From positions 372,001 through 436,000 of the forward strand of contig JALPQD010000214.1 in the NCBI GenBank assembly GCA_023101885.1: a stretch of DNA of 64,000 nucleotides. The letters are read 5' to 3'. Below the pieces are notes generated by a model that ran no database searches, had not been told where the DNA came from, and worked only from the letters and a program-made list of their open reading frames with translations. The stretch is from Typhlomys cinereus (taxonomy: Eukaryota > Chordata > Mammalia > Rodentia > Platacanthomyidae). The translations under genes and the position numbers were made by a program. Positions 10,783 to 22,607 of this stretch are shown here, piece after piece. Within the stretch, counting starts at the first letter, position 1. The number at the start of each line of letters is the position of its first letter.

Positions 10783-11209
10783 TGTAGGGAGGAACGGACA
10801 ATGATTGTGCCACAGAAGCTTCCATACAGAGAGGCTCCTTGGACTCCTCCTGCTAAGCATACAAATCTCATGAGACTCCAAATGTCGCGAGACTACGCCT
10901 TCTCCAGAGCAAAGACAGTTGGTGATGTTAAACTGCCTGGCTGAGAGGAACAATGCGGACAGGACAACTCAGCAAACACTCACGCTGGGACTTATGGGAT
11001 GTCAGGTGGAGTATATAAGCAGCCTAATACTTAAAATAAATGAGCCGCAAGCTTGAGAGCCTACAAACCTGAGAACCTGCTTTGCCACTCACCTGACTCC
11101 TGGAGTCTGTGCTGTTGACTCCCTGCCAGCTTATCCCCGCCCCCAAGGGTCTCCGTGAGCCCCCATTACACTGTTACACTGTTATATCTGTAACAGTTAC
11201 ATTGTTACA
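10783..11209 (+). mobile_element. class II ERV LTR (5' LTR)
   Basis: Begins TGTAGGGAGG and ends GTTACA, the TG...CA form of an LTR, about 427 bp. It has a TATA box at 11012-11018 (TATATAA) and a polyadenylation signal AATAAA at 11035-11040. A primer-binding-site-like sequence follows directly at 11212, so this is a 5' LTR reading rightward. A decayed relative begins at 29658 with a matching start. No full coding region follows; the provirus is lost after its leader. Confidence 0.78.
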
Positions 11210-11211
11210 TC

Positions 11212-11230
11212 TGGCACCTCAATGTGGGGC
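11212..11230 (+). other. degenerate tRNA-Lys primer-binding site
   Basis: TGGCACCTCAATGTGGGGC differs at a few bases from the tRNA-Lys1,2-type site of MMTV/IAP-like elements. It sits two bases after the LTR end, where a primer-binding site belongs. This supports a class II (ERVK-like) assignment. Confidence 0.7.
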
Positions 11231-11490
11231 TTCCACGGTGGCCCTTTCCTCCTCTTGGCACCAGAGAGGAGCACTTTGCCCCCTTTGGCAGTTGTTGGCC
11301 CCTTTGTGTTTTTGTCTTCATGACAGGTGAGCGTGAAGGTCCCTTTCCCTTTCTCTGTGTTTGTCTGTCTACTGATAGAGTGGATACAGCCATGGCCTAA
11401 AAACTACGGAAGTTTCCCACTATATGTCCTTGTCTTGTCTGTTCCTTTTTAGTCTTGTCTCTGTTTTAGTTTTGTCTCTGTTTAAAAGAA
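11231..11490 (+). mobile_element. ERV leader fragment with splice-donor-like site
   Basis: The stretch after the primer-binding site is richer in C and T than its surroundings and holds CAG/GTGAGC at 11324-11332, which fits a major retroviral splice donor. No gag-like frame follows. After about 11490 the sequence returns to ordinary AT-rich DNA. Confidence 0.5.
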
Positions 11491-12529
11491 AAAAAATAAC
11501 CTGTAACACTTCAAGTTGAAATTCTTAAAGGATATTAGTAACTGAAATGAGCCTAAACTCCCATTTTGGTAAGTTCTGTTTATCTTTACTTACCTAAAAG
11601 TTATGAACACATAAATAGACACTTCATAAAAGCAAACCAAATCTCATGGTCATAGTTTCTCATTAAGACCAAGACATTATGATGTAATGCCTTTGACATA
11701 AACAATGATCATATTTACAGAAGAAACATTATAGATGCTGATGTCTCAGGTTCTATCAAATGCTTTTAATTATTGATGAAAGAGACATTCTTATGAAGAT
11801 TAAAATTATTGTAGTAATTGCTTAAATTTTCATTGGGGAAAGTTAAATGAGAGATATTCTATTTTATTTGACTAGACCATTTGGTAGCATTTGGTCTCTA
11901 GGCCAATTATTATTGTAATGGGCCAAAACAATAATTTCTACCAGCATTATAACAAGCCATACAGAAATATTCATCTCTAAGACTATCATTAACTTAGGCT
12001 GAATCCATACTCCTTGGAGAAAATTACTGGTTTTCTCTAAAACACAAGAGTAGGTTTAACAGTTTTATTTATCACAATAGGATTGGCTTTGGTTTTTCTT
12101 TGCCTTTTTATTCATAGTTCAGAATTATGTTAGAGAATAACATTTCACCCAACTTTGGTCCATTTGCTTCATTTCCTGACTCTAGAGAAAGATGTTTGAC
12201 CAAAAAGGCTGATGGAAGGTATTTTTGAGGCTATTTCCAAAGGAATTTTTAAAAAGTTGCTCTTACTATACAGGAGAAGCAAAGATCTTTCAGTGCTATC
12301 TTTAATAATAAAGATTGGTTTGAATAAGAGGTAGGCAAAAGAGGTAACCAAGATTCGGACAGGTAATGTCCTATTTCCTTCATTTGAACAAATGGATCTA
12401 GTCGTAGGTGGATTGGAAGGTAATACGAATTTGACAATAACATAAAGTAATAAATTCTACTTTTGGTTGTTAATAAAAAATAATAATAACCTCCACAGAT
12501 GGAATCCTCACTCAGTGCCTAGGGGAAAA
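11491..12529. other. AT-rich unassigned DNA
   Basis: Nothing recognised. A few short open frames on the reverse strand have no domain character. Confidence 0.5.
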
Positions 12530-12790
12530 AGGCATTACTTATGTCCTCCCCAACCCCAGCAAGATGCAGCTGGGTGAATTCTTGGGACTCTTACTCCCCT
12601 GCCTCGGGATCCTGTCACACTGCTATGGCAAGGGACCCTTATTAACCTTATTAACCCGGGGCCAAGGATATGCTTGTGTCTTCCCTCAGGATTCCACTTT
12701 GCCAACATGAGTGCCAGCTTGAGATGTAAGACTGGCAACAGAGATTGTGAAGCCTTCCCCGGAACCAGATTTTTAAAATGAGTAAATCTG
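12530..12790. other. GC-richer unassigned segment before the minisatellite
   Basis: About 260 bp of clearly higher GC than its flanks (for example TTAACCCGGGGCC near 12650). It may be the remnant of an LTR or another element, but I see no paired termini or duplication. Confidence 0.3.
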
Positions 12791-12807
12791 TGACCACTTC
12801 AATATTT

Positions 12808-12935
12808 TTTTTTATTCCGTTGCGGGCTGATTTTTTTTTTTTTCATTTCTGTTGTGCACTGATTTTTTTTTTTCATTTCTGTTACGTGCTGAATTTTTTT
12901 TACATTTCTGTTGCGTGCTGATTTTTTTTTGGCAT
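12808..12935. repeat. minisatellite, four units of about 31 bp
   Basis: Four units of the form CATTTCTGTTGCGTGCTGA followed by a run of T. The CG within GCG/ACG varies from unit to unit (GCGGGC, GTGCAC, ACGTGC, GCGTGC). T runs of 8-14 separate the cores. Confidence 0.85.
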
Positions 12936-13566
12936 GCCATTTTTAAATACATATATGCATACTTATTTTTGATAACATCTAAGGCTTTAGCTACTTATGT
13001 TCTATATCGATCACAATTGATCCAAACCTAGAATATGAACTCCATTTGGGAGAGAGAAGAAAATAATAAGGGCATGCTCTCATAGTTTATATCACTTGTA
13101 TCACACAGTATACTTACATTAAATGTAGATTGCTGATTTATTATCTTGCTATTTTATATTGAATGGGGTTCAAAAGATATTCATAATTGAAAAGCCATCT
13201 TCTTTGATCCCTCCAGTGAACCTCATGTAGAGAAACTTCAAGGAGATAATTCACAGGCATGTCCACCCTGGTGATAGAACCAACAAGTAAGAATGGGCCA
13301 TGTGAATTATATGATACCCAGCATATGTTAAAGAATATTAAATAATACTATTTTAAGCAAATAATACACACTATAAAACATCCTTTTGAATTAGAAAATA
13401 CATTCTGCCTACTCTTTAGTAGCTCAACTTTATATAGACTTGCTGTATGCGATAGTTTTCTGAGTGATTTTCATGTGCTGTGTTTTTTATCCCTTCAATG
13501 AACCATGAAGTACTTACCTTCACACAATAGATCCAAGATTTTATCAGACATTTGTTTGGTCTTTAA
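12936..13566. other. AT-rich unassigned DNA
   Basis: No feature recognised. Confidence 0.45.
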
Positions 13567-13575
13567 AATCGAATT

Positions 13576-13591
13576 TTTTTTTATTTGTTCA

Positions 13592-13644
<53 letters not shown>

Positions 13645-13858
13645 AGAACCACGGGCGAGTTTGGGAATCACCATGGACCGCCTCTGCCTCCTCCTTATTT
13701 ACTCTGCTCTGGTATTCACAGGCTCTGCCCTACCAGGACCAGAAACACTGGCTGCCCCTGCTTCAGCCCGGGGTCTATATGTGGGGTCTAGGATCCAAAC
13801 TCAGGACCTTCCGCCTGTAAGGCAGAAGCTTAACCCTTGAGCCACCTCTCTGGCCCCT
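13576..13858 (-). mobile_element. B2-like SINE with (CA)n tail
   Basis: Same family as the copy in the L1. On the plus strand it runs T-rich, then (GT)n with a short CGCGCG block at 13633-13640, the GC-rich body, and the tRNA-like head ending near 13855. The flanks AATCGAATT (13567-13575) and AATGGAATT (13859-13867) look like a short target duplication with one mismatch, so this copy is somewhat older. Confidence 0.9.
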
Positions 13859-13867
13859 AATGGAATT

Positions 13868-15839
13868 CTTAATTGCTGCACTACATATATATTTTTCCTT
13901 GATGTTATTATATTTATTATATTATATATACCTCAAATGCCCTTTAATGGGTTTAGTTTAGAAAGTTATCTTTCTTTATGACAAAAATAAATTTAACACA
14001 TATATGACTTCAAATCTCAGTTTCAAAGTTAACATGATAAAAATTTTTATCAAGTTCATATTGTACATTAAGTGGTCTAAATACCAGCCTTTAAGAGACT
14101 TTAGGCTACATTTCTGCACATCTTACCCAGTAAGTTATTTGAAAGAACAGTACAGAATCTAAAAATCACACTTTTCTTCTTCTATTATTGAGAAGACAAA
14201 AGTAGAGAAAGAAAAATCAAACAAATACAAAGGTAGTAGAGGGTTTTAAAATATTCAGAAAGAAACAAGCAAAGGTCAGTGAAGACTAATGAGGTAAAGA
14301 GGGCCTAATGACAAGATCAGCATGCAAAGATTGATGGACCCTTTTTCTGTTCTCGCCAAAAGCAATCAGTAAGAAAGGAGATTAAAAATAAAAACAAAAG
14401 AAATCAGCAAGCTTATAGAATTGTTTGGAAAGTATGTTGTGAAAAAAAGTCCACAATTATTGTAGTTTCTGAAATACTCCTTTGGTAGGTATATTATACC
14501 AATGGCCTTAGATAGTTCTTAAGTGTTTTCATGTACATTTTACTAATCAGTGCAACTTTCAAACAATTGGCAACCTATGGCAAAGGTTAGTCAAAGTCAC
14601 TAGAACTTCTTCATAAAGGAATTTTACTCTCTGAAGTGAACTTTCATTTCTGCAGACAATTATTTTAACACAGTTTTTAATCCCTATGTTTTAAAGTTCA
14701 TTTTAAAAATTAAAAAATTTGATCTAAGATTATTTTTTCTAGTCCATAATTTTGGTTTGATTGTCATTTAATAATTATGCTGGTGGGAAACACAAACAGA
14801 AAGGAAGCTGTGACAAGTTAAGGCAACAAAAATTCCAAACCCCAGTCCCTATTATGTACATATATTAGTTTGCATATACGTATGTGTATGTATATATGTG
14901 TCTCTAGTTGCATTAATCTTTTACGTATAAACATTGGGGTTTTTGGAAGTTAATAAGCATTGGAATATTTTGGGGGGCACTAAAACTTCAAAACCACAAA
15001 TTTGAAAATAAGTATTTTTAAAAATGCAAATCAGAAAATTCCAAACTAATGTATTCTTAAAATAAAGTTTTATTTAAGTCTTTCTATTAATAGCTTAAAT
15101 GCCTCTTACCATACTGTAATTATGTAAAAACTCACCCTCATTTCTCTGCTTTTCAAAATGAAGTATTTAGTTTATTTTCTTTGTAGTTGTAAGGCTAGGC
15201 ATAATCTTCTGCACTCGGCCTTGCAGTGTGAATGTGATAGTGGGCTTTGTTAGACAGATGCCACATCCCAGGTCATTTGCTATCACTGTGCACACTTCCA
15301 CATGCTTATAGAGTTTGGAGCTGAATTATTCACTAAATATTTCAATGACATGAGTTACAAATTTCAAAATTTGAAAAATATTCTGAAACATTAAAAGATT
15401 AAGTTGACTTTTTAATTAGTAGCTAAGGTCCTATAATATTTCCTTAAGGAGGTAAAAAAGTCATTGTTCAGTTTTATTTTTTCAGCAATACCATGTAAAC
15501 AGTTTCAATAAAGATTATACAAAACGTTTTTACATTACAAGGTTTATACAAATAAATATATTCACTAAAATCTTCTTTTCATGAAGGCTGAGGATGAGAA
15601 CACATTTCACCTACAAAATGACAATGAATTAAGTCCTCAAATAAACCGTTTACTTATTTTTATTGTTTCAATTCCAACATGTACATGTTACTAAGGAAAG
15701 ATTTTCTTCCAATTTGTGAAAATAAAAATGGCAGAACTAAGGCATTTTTTGCCTTGCGATAGGGTAGCTTTGAACTCTTGCACACTTCATTATCCTTGAA
15801 ACATACAGTCCAGTTTCTTCACATCTAGAATTCACATTC
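13868..15839. other. AT-rich unassigned DNA
   Basis: No exon or named repeat found. A short ATAT-rich stretch lies near 13900-13935 and a TATGTGTATG stretch near 14880. Confidence 0.5.
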
Positions 15840-16440
15840 TAGCGATTATCATTTAAGTACATTAATTGGTTATGCTGTAATTTCTGGCTAGACTCATGTG
15901 AACAAAGATCTGTTACTGATGGCTCTCTCACAGGTTTATTCCCTTTTGTGTAGTTGGCTCAGAGATTCCCTCCAGATTTTTCTATCATCACCTACACAGC
16001 TCTCCCACTGGCTATAAAATACTGCAGCAGCTTGTAGGTAATTGATCAGACAAGTGAACTGTAAAATATTCATTTTCTACTTCAACAGCCAGATAAATCT
16101 CTTGGGAAGAGGATGAAAATATTGCTTATGCACATCAGGGTCGGTAGAGTAATAGCAAGGTTGCTGATAAGCAGGGGTCCACTACAGAGCTAATACTTAA
16201 TTCGGTGCCTTGTCAGAGACAGAGCAAACAGTCTCCTTTTGCCTGAAGCTACAAGTCTCATTATATACTGAACCCGAGGCGTCAACATCAGTGCCCCAGT
16301 CATGTTGCTCAAAGGACGAAGCTTCCTCTTTTAATTAATCAGGTTCATCTTGGCATAACATGCCAAATAGTCAATTAACACTTAGCTACTGTAACCAACA
16401 TGCTAAACACTAAATTGCTAATGAAATCACAATGCAAAAA
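15840..16440. other. non-repetitive complex segment, candidate regulatory element
   Basis: Sequence complexity rises here and no repeat family fits. It contains TTAATTAATCAGG near 16331, an interrupted palindrome TTGGCAT-AAC-ATGCCAA at 16350-16366 (two NFI-like half sites), a CAATTAACAC, and a CTATAAAATACTGCAGCAG near 16012. AT-rich homeodomain-type motifs beside GC-richer blocks are typical of conserved developmental enhancers. Conservation cannot be seen from one genome. Confidence 0.35.
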
Positions 16441-18756
16441 GGTAGCTGTGCAAAGGGTGATGGGATACAGTTGTGTTTTTCTTAATAGCATCTGCATTTA
16501 TTTTTTCTTTGTCCTCATTGGCTGTTCTGCCAACTTTTCACGTAATTGTCAACTTATTTTAACTGAAGTTGTTAGAAGCAGAATATATGCAGAATGACTG
16601 TTATAATAAAGTACTACATAATTTTAACCGGGAATATAGCTGTAAAAAAAAACACTGAAAGGCATTTGATCTGACCTTGTCCCTATTTCCTACTTCTATC
16701 CAGTTTCTCAAGAAGTCTCAGTCAGTGAAATAAAAGCCTAAATCTGGGAGCTTAATAAAAGTATTGCTCTTAGAGTTTAGTTATACTTTCCTTTTTGCCC
16801 CTTAGCTGAATTTACTAAAGAGCAAATTCTGTAGCAGATGTGATAGTTTCTAAAATTTAATGTTCTTTATTACTTAAATTTTTAACCTTGGTTTCAAGAT
16901 CATCTCTTTCTCTATCGGTTTACCATAAACAGTTTAATCAAAGAAAAGCATCTTAATAACATGCACAACTAAGGGAATGTATATGTTTCACAAAGAGATG
17001 AGACTGAATTCCAGTTTGCAGAGTAACTGTTGTCTTTAATCATATTAATCAATATTTCCATGCTAACAATGCCTCCATATTCTTTATCTGCTTTTTCCTC
17101 CATATAGGCCTAGGTATATACTATGGCTCCTAGACCTACATAGAAACTTGAAATTTATGTAATTCTCCAGTTCACAGTAATAGCAGCAGCATTCATAGGA
17201 CACACCCTATGCTCACAGTCCTTATACTGAGAAGGGAAACCTTAAGGTGAAATGTCAGATTTCACACACCTTGTCTCCACAAGTATTCAAAGGGTGGAAG
17301 TCAGAAAAGCATCCTTGGCAAACATGCCCTCAACATAGATGTACTCAATATAGATTTCAGAAATTGTATTGCATGCCTTTCAAAATCCCCTTGTCTTTTG
17401 AGGGGAAACTCATGCATTTCTGTCCACCTCATCTTCTAAAGTGTAAGTATCTCACTATATCTGTCTATATCTGTCTGATCTTCTTCCTCTACTTATCTTT
17501 AATTCTCTCCCCTACTCTACTCCTGATCAGGTGGATGCTGGAGTTCATTGCCCAAATAGACTTAGAGACAGGAAATGACATGCTTACCTCTTTTTGTTTC
17601 AGGCAATCCTTAGATCTTTACTTCACAGGGTTTTTTCACTGAGACCTTTATGTTTTGTCAAATGAAGAAGAAGGGAAGCATCTCACAAACATAGTCAAGT
17701 TTTGTGCAGGAGTGCTGCATGATTGTGAGCCTTTCCTTCCCTTACCATATGCATACCCTTTTTTTGTAAAAATAAAAGCTTCGTATAATTGGATTAGAGT
17801 GTTCCTTCAGTGCTTAATGAACTGTGATAAAGTGCACCAATTTTAGACAGCAATCAGTGGTTTGTGGACTATTTTTGTTTGTCTGGTTGTTTAGTTTTGT
17901 AAGCTTTGAGTCACCCTGGTAATCCTGGGACAACAGGAGAATTTTTATTCCATATCTATGTATGTATCTAATCTGCCCTAAGAAGCTTTGTGGAAAGCCA
18001 AAAAGCAATCACAAAATGCCTGCACTTTATTCCACCTGACTTTTTTCCTTAAACAAAGGAAAATTGGAAAGATGGTTAAAAACAAGGGCTTCTTGTCTGA
18101 AAGTGAATGTGGCTCTGAGAGGCATCAGAGTCTGAATTTTCTCCAGACTGGAGATCCCCCCCTGCACTTTCTCACCTCCATGCTTCGAAGAAGCTTAATT
18201 TCAGTGCTCAGTATATGCCACCATTTTTTCTTTTTCTCTCTATGCTGTTCTCTACTCATTTATGCTATCTTTCTTTTTGTGAACCCATTGGCAGTTGGAG
18301 GAAAAGCAGTTTCAATGTTGATGCTAGCAAGCTCACTATACTCCAAGAAAGGAAATACTGAAGGTCAATCAATTATATTTTCAGCTCCATTTAATTGTCA
18401 TCAAAATTGGTACAATTTCTCCACAGTAACAACAACAAAGTGACCAAATTTATGGATGATGAGATATTTGACATTGAAGCCAGAAAGCTGAAAACATCTT
18501 TGAAAGTGACACAATTCTGAAAGAAGCAGCAGAGAATGGATACTGGATTGACAGATGGATTAGTTGAAAGATTTCTGTATCATTCTTAAAAGTCCTCTGA
18601 ATTTTGTCAAAGTTAAAATATCTTGTATAGTGTAAAATCCATTTTACAAATAAAAATACTGAGTGGATAAATGATGAAGACCATAAGGTAGAAATCATAT
18701 AAATGCCTTTGTTAATAAGGTAGTAGAGGCACTGTTACCCCTGGCTCATTCCAAAT
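16441..18756. other. AT-rich unassigned DNA
   Basis: Frames of 131 and 151 codons occur (17247-17642 and 17988-18443), but their composition is low-complexity and hydrophobic with no domain, so they are not called as genes. Confidence 0.45.
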
Positions 18757-18890
18757 GTTTGCCATGGATTGGTGAGATAACTCTGCAGGTAAGGTGCCTG
18801 CTTACAAACCTGGAGACCTGAGTTTGAAAGTCTCCCAGGAAGTCTACATGGCAACCCCCTTCTCTCCCAAATAAGTGAAACATTTTAAAA
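18757..18890 (+). repeat. B3/B2-type SINE remnant
   Basis: A tRNA-derived head (TGGTGAGATAACTCTGCAGG, then AAGGTGCCTGC and GACCTGAGTTTGAA) is followed by an A-rich end. Both Pol III boxes are decayed. Confidence 0.6.
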
Positions 18891-20521
18891 CCCATAAAAA
18901 GCAAACATATGCCATAAATTAATTTTTCCTTGTTTCCTTTTGCTATTTTCATTTATTTGCAATTATTCTGTAATAAACAAAAAGATATCTCCTTAAAGGT
19001 AGCAAATATGAAAAAATAATTATGCTTTCTATAGCAGTGCTCAATGTGAATAATATGTGGACACATTTTACACTTCTGTGGATGAATCAAACGGTCAGCT
19101 TAAGACATACTTTATAGTAGAGGATTGTCAATATTGCATGTAATCTTCTGAGTCATGGTCTCCTGTGGGAGACGAATTGAACACCTTAGGCTTTTAATAC
19201 TAAAGGAGGTAGATTAAAAAGGGATATCACAATGATGGTACATGGTAGGAAAGAAAACAAATCAAATCGAAGTTTCTTAGAAGTGAATGATCAGTAAGTT
19301 TTAAACTCAAGTTGCAAATTTATGGTTATATGTTTCATTTAATTAGAGTGCATATTTCATTCAAATAAAATTTAGTTAAAAAATTACAAATGCTTGCTAA
19401 AGTTTCTTACAGGATTTTATTTTTAATATGCTCTTTTGGAATGACTCCAGGGCCACAAAGCTTTAAAGCACTTTAAGATTAGTTATTTCCTTTCTATCTA
19501 TACAATATTAAAATAAAAATTGAACATAACATTAAATTCCATAATATTCTAATTATTGAGGATGGTCTTCTTTTAATATTCAAATAGAATATTTATGGTA
19601 CACAGGTAGACGACAAGATCATAAGAGTTTACGCTTTCCTCCTGTTGACTTAGGAATAATAAAAGGTTGACAATACAATTAAAATCTTTTATTTCTCACT
19701 TATTGCTTCCATTTATTTCCCCTTAATAGTGGGAATCAGGGTAAATTTTGTATTTACATTTTTGTGAATTTCTTAAAACGACCACATATATTCATGTTTC
19801 ATGTGTTCATATTTAATAACATGTTTTATATGCTTTATGCTTTACATAAATGGCATAATATGGAATGAAGAAAATACGTCTCATGATCATAAGATTCATT
19901 GCTAAGGAACCAATTAAAATGGAGAGGTTAGAAGGAAACAAGTGTGCAAAGGTAGTTAAGTAAGTTTGAAGCAACACAGAACTCTGAAACAGAAAAAGCC
20001 AAAGGAACAGGGACTTGTACATTTTTATGTCTAATAAAAACAGTATAGCCATAAAAATGTGATTGAGTCAACAAAGTATTCTGAAAGATTAATTTAAGCC
20101 TTCTTAGGTTTCTGTTTGCTTATATACTTTGTTCTGGTGTCCCCCTGTCTTCTGCAATAAGGACAGTCCTTTCTTACTATTTTTTTTATAGTTTATCAAT
20201 TGAATCAGTGAATTTATGATATTTTCCCATCTTAATTCCCAATCTCCCTTTGTTTTTCCCATTACAACCCTTCTTCCCTACTAGTTTCCCTCTTATTTTC
20301 ATGTCACATGCATGGCTTACTAATTTTCAACTGAGTGGCCTTCAATGGCATGTGTATAGCAATTTCTGGAATGAGTCATATATCAGAGGATATATCCCCG
20401 AGGAAAGCTTCTTCCCTTCTCCCTATTGGCATTAATCCTCCTCTGTCCTTCATTTAGGTACGGGACCTCTTGAGATCTTTTTTTCCCTTACCATGTTTAA
20501 GTGTTGATATGCTAAAAGACA
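18891..20521. other. AT-rich unassigned DNA
   Basis: No feature recognised. Confidence 0.5.
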
Positions 20522-20532
20522 CTCCAATATTT

Positions 20533-20821
20533 TTTATTATTATTATTATTCAGTTGTGTGTGTATGTGTGTTGCACGTGTGTGTATGTATGTGTATGTGT
20601 AGAACCACGGACGAATTGGGGAACAACCATGGACCACCTCCACCTCCTCCTTGTTTACTCTGCCCCGGGATTCATAGGCTCCGCCCTACCAGGCCCAGAA
20701 ATGCAGGCCGTGTCCCCCCCCCCTGCTTCCGCCCGGCGTCTCTACGTGGGGTCTAGGATCCAAACTCAGGACGTTCCGCCTGCAAGGCGGAGGTTTAACT
20801 TCTGAAACACTTCTCCAGCCC
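20533..20821 (-). mobile_element. B2-like SINE with (CA)n tail
   Basis: Reverse-strand member of the family, with a less regular TG/TATG tail. A perfect 11-bp duplication CTCCAATATTT lies at 20522-20532 and 20822-20832. A run of nine C (20714-20722) interrupts the body. Confidence 0.92.
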
Positions 20822-20832
20822 CTCCAATATTT

Positions 20833-21257
20833 CTTGTACAAAGAGGTTTTTCTTTTTTTCTGCCAGAAAGTTTAATGACTTACCTTACGGAAGGTCAACT
20901 AGCTTTTATGTAATGAAGGGAGGAAGAGAGAGACTCTGTTTCTATCACATTCTCAGGTACTGAGGTTGGAAATTTAGGACAAATTCAGAATCTTGTCAGT
21001 AGTTACTTCATGCAGACTCAAGAAAATATCTCCAATATTTATTCCAAAAGTTTGAGGTATGCTTTTTATATTCCCTAGTCATTCTGAGATGATATTTTAC
21101 TTTTGATGTTTTGTCAGAATTCAACTGTGTCTTTTCTGTACAGCAACCATTTTTTGTTTCTAGCAGTTACTTTTCTGTACAAGTTTGTGTATCTATTTAT
21201 TACTCACTGACTTAAACTCTTACCAAGCTTGGTCACGTACCAAGTGTTTTATTTTCA
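20833..21257. other. AT-rich unassigned DNA
   Basis: No feature recognised. Confidence 0.45.
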
Positions 21258-21650
21258 TTGTAAGTTTCTGCAACAAAATTCTTCACCTGAGTGACTTAGG
21301 AGAGAGAGAGAGTTTATTAGGTTCACAATTTCAGGTTCCATGTAGTACATCACTGGGAGAAAGTTACTGCAGCAGGAGCTTGAAGCAACTGGCCAGATTA
21401 TATCCATAGCAAGAGCAGAAAGTGGCAGATGCAAGCACGCATATTTGTTTCTTCATTTCCAGTCATCGGTTCTCCCCATCTTTATGCCACATCAGTTCAC
21501 ATGTCCAGAGGATAGTTCCCTCCACTGTTGAGGTGGGTCTTTCCACATCAATAAATTCAATCAAGATCATCTCTCACAAGCAAGCACACACTAACCCTTG
21601 TCCCAGGTGATTGTAGAGTATATCAACTTGACATTTTAAATGAGCCTTCA
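21258..21650 (-). mobile_element. rodent interspersed repeat, MaLR- or URR1-like
   Basis: Reverse-strand copy of a family seen again, forward, at 56995-57340. Shared blocks are GAGAGTTTATTAGG(C/T)TCAC, GGAGCTTGAAGCAACTGG, GGTGGGTCTTTCCAC and ATCAACTTGACA. The layout resembles short non-coding rodent repeats filed under MaLR LTRs or URR1. I cannot decide the family without a library. Confidence 0.55.
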
Positions 21651-21654
21651 TACC

Positions 21655-22150
21655 AAGTTTCTGAATACCTCTGTGTCTGCTTCTGAGCTTTCTTTTGCTC
21701 TACTCTGGAAATTATTGACACATATGTATAGATAGTGTTTAGCATGTTTTAAAAAGTTTGAGGAATTCGGGCCAAGTTTTCCATAGTCACAAGGTATTGA
21801 CATCTTTGGTCCCTATTAAGAGTCTTCGTGTTTAAAGAATCAGCACTTTGAAATACATTTATTCCTTTTTATAGTGCTCAGATTGGAATTTGATGGTCTG
21901 TACTGTTGTTAGTCTTCAACACCAAGCTGTATTACATATTAGGTTCATGAATTTTACTATACATTAAGGAAAAAGGCATCATGATACATTTTTCCTCTGA
22001 AATGTCTTCACTAATTTAGAAATTGAATTTTCCATGAAGTGTCAATCAATGTTTAGTAAAAGTTATATTTTTCTGTCTTACGACAAAATAAATTATTAGT
22101 TCAGGATAGTTGACATCTCGATACTGTTGGGGTCTTAATTTCATTATCAT
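21655..22150. other. AT-rich unassigned DNA
   Basis: No feature recognised. Confidence 0.45.
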
Positions 22151-22152
22151 AA

Positions 22153-22605
22153 TGTTGCTCCGTAGGTGAGCATGGAGCCCAGGCTTGGAAAGCTGCTGCT
22201 GCCGAAGCTCCCCAGGATACGCCACAGCTGCCCTGGTACACGCCAAGGAAGGATACTTCCTGGTGACTCACCGGTGCCTCCCGCCATCCACCCAATGCCT
22301 CCTTGTACCCCTCTTCCCCTTAACGGCAGTCAGAACTTGTGATCTGGTAGCCCTGGAAAGAGCCACTACATCCGTGACCCTCTTTCTATTGGTACACGGA
22401 CCCCCTGCGTAAGTGCCAGTGGACGGATTGGCCAGCTTCCCCTGTATGAGTCTTTGCTCCTGCACAATAAAATGGACATCACCTCCCCTCCCCCCATGGT
22501 GTCTCTGGTGCCTGTTACTTGTGGCACCCTTGTCCTTACCCCTGTCGTTTCCCGCGAATAGCCCCGCAGCTGGGCCGCTGGGACCACCAGCAGCTCGCTG
22601 CAACA
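22153..22605 (+). mobile_element. solitary GC-rich LTR-like element
   Basis: About 453 bp with a sharp rise in GC. It begins TGTTGC and ends GCAACA; with the adjoining bases the inverted termini are AATGTTGC (22151-22158) and GCAACATT (22600-22607). An ATTGG box lies near 22388 and a polyadenylation signal AATAAA near 22467. TG...CA ends, promoter-side ATTGG and the signal fit a solo LTR of class I or II. I find no convincing target duplication, and another start at 22126 (TGTTGGGG) is possible. Confidence 0.6.
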
Positions 22606-22607
22606 TT

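Noticed and set aside
17988..18443. 151-codon plus-strand frame
   Set aside because: Composition is that of random AT-rich DNA with hydrophobic runs, and there is no splice context or domain. I could not exclude it fully.
22126..22605. LTR starting at TGTTGGGG (22126)
   Set aside because: Less good than 22153: the GC shift and matching inverted ends fit the later start. Neither start gives a target duplication.
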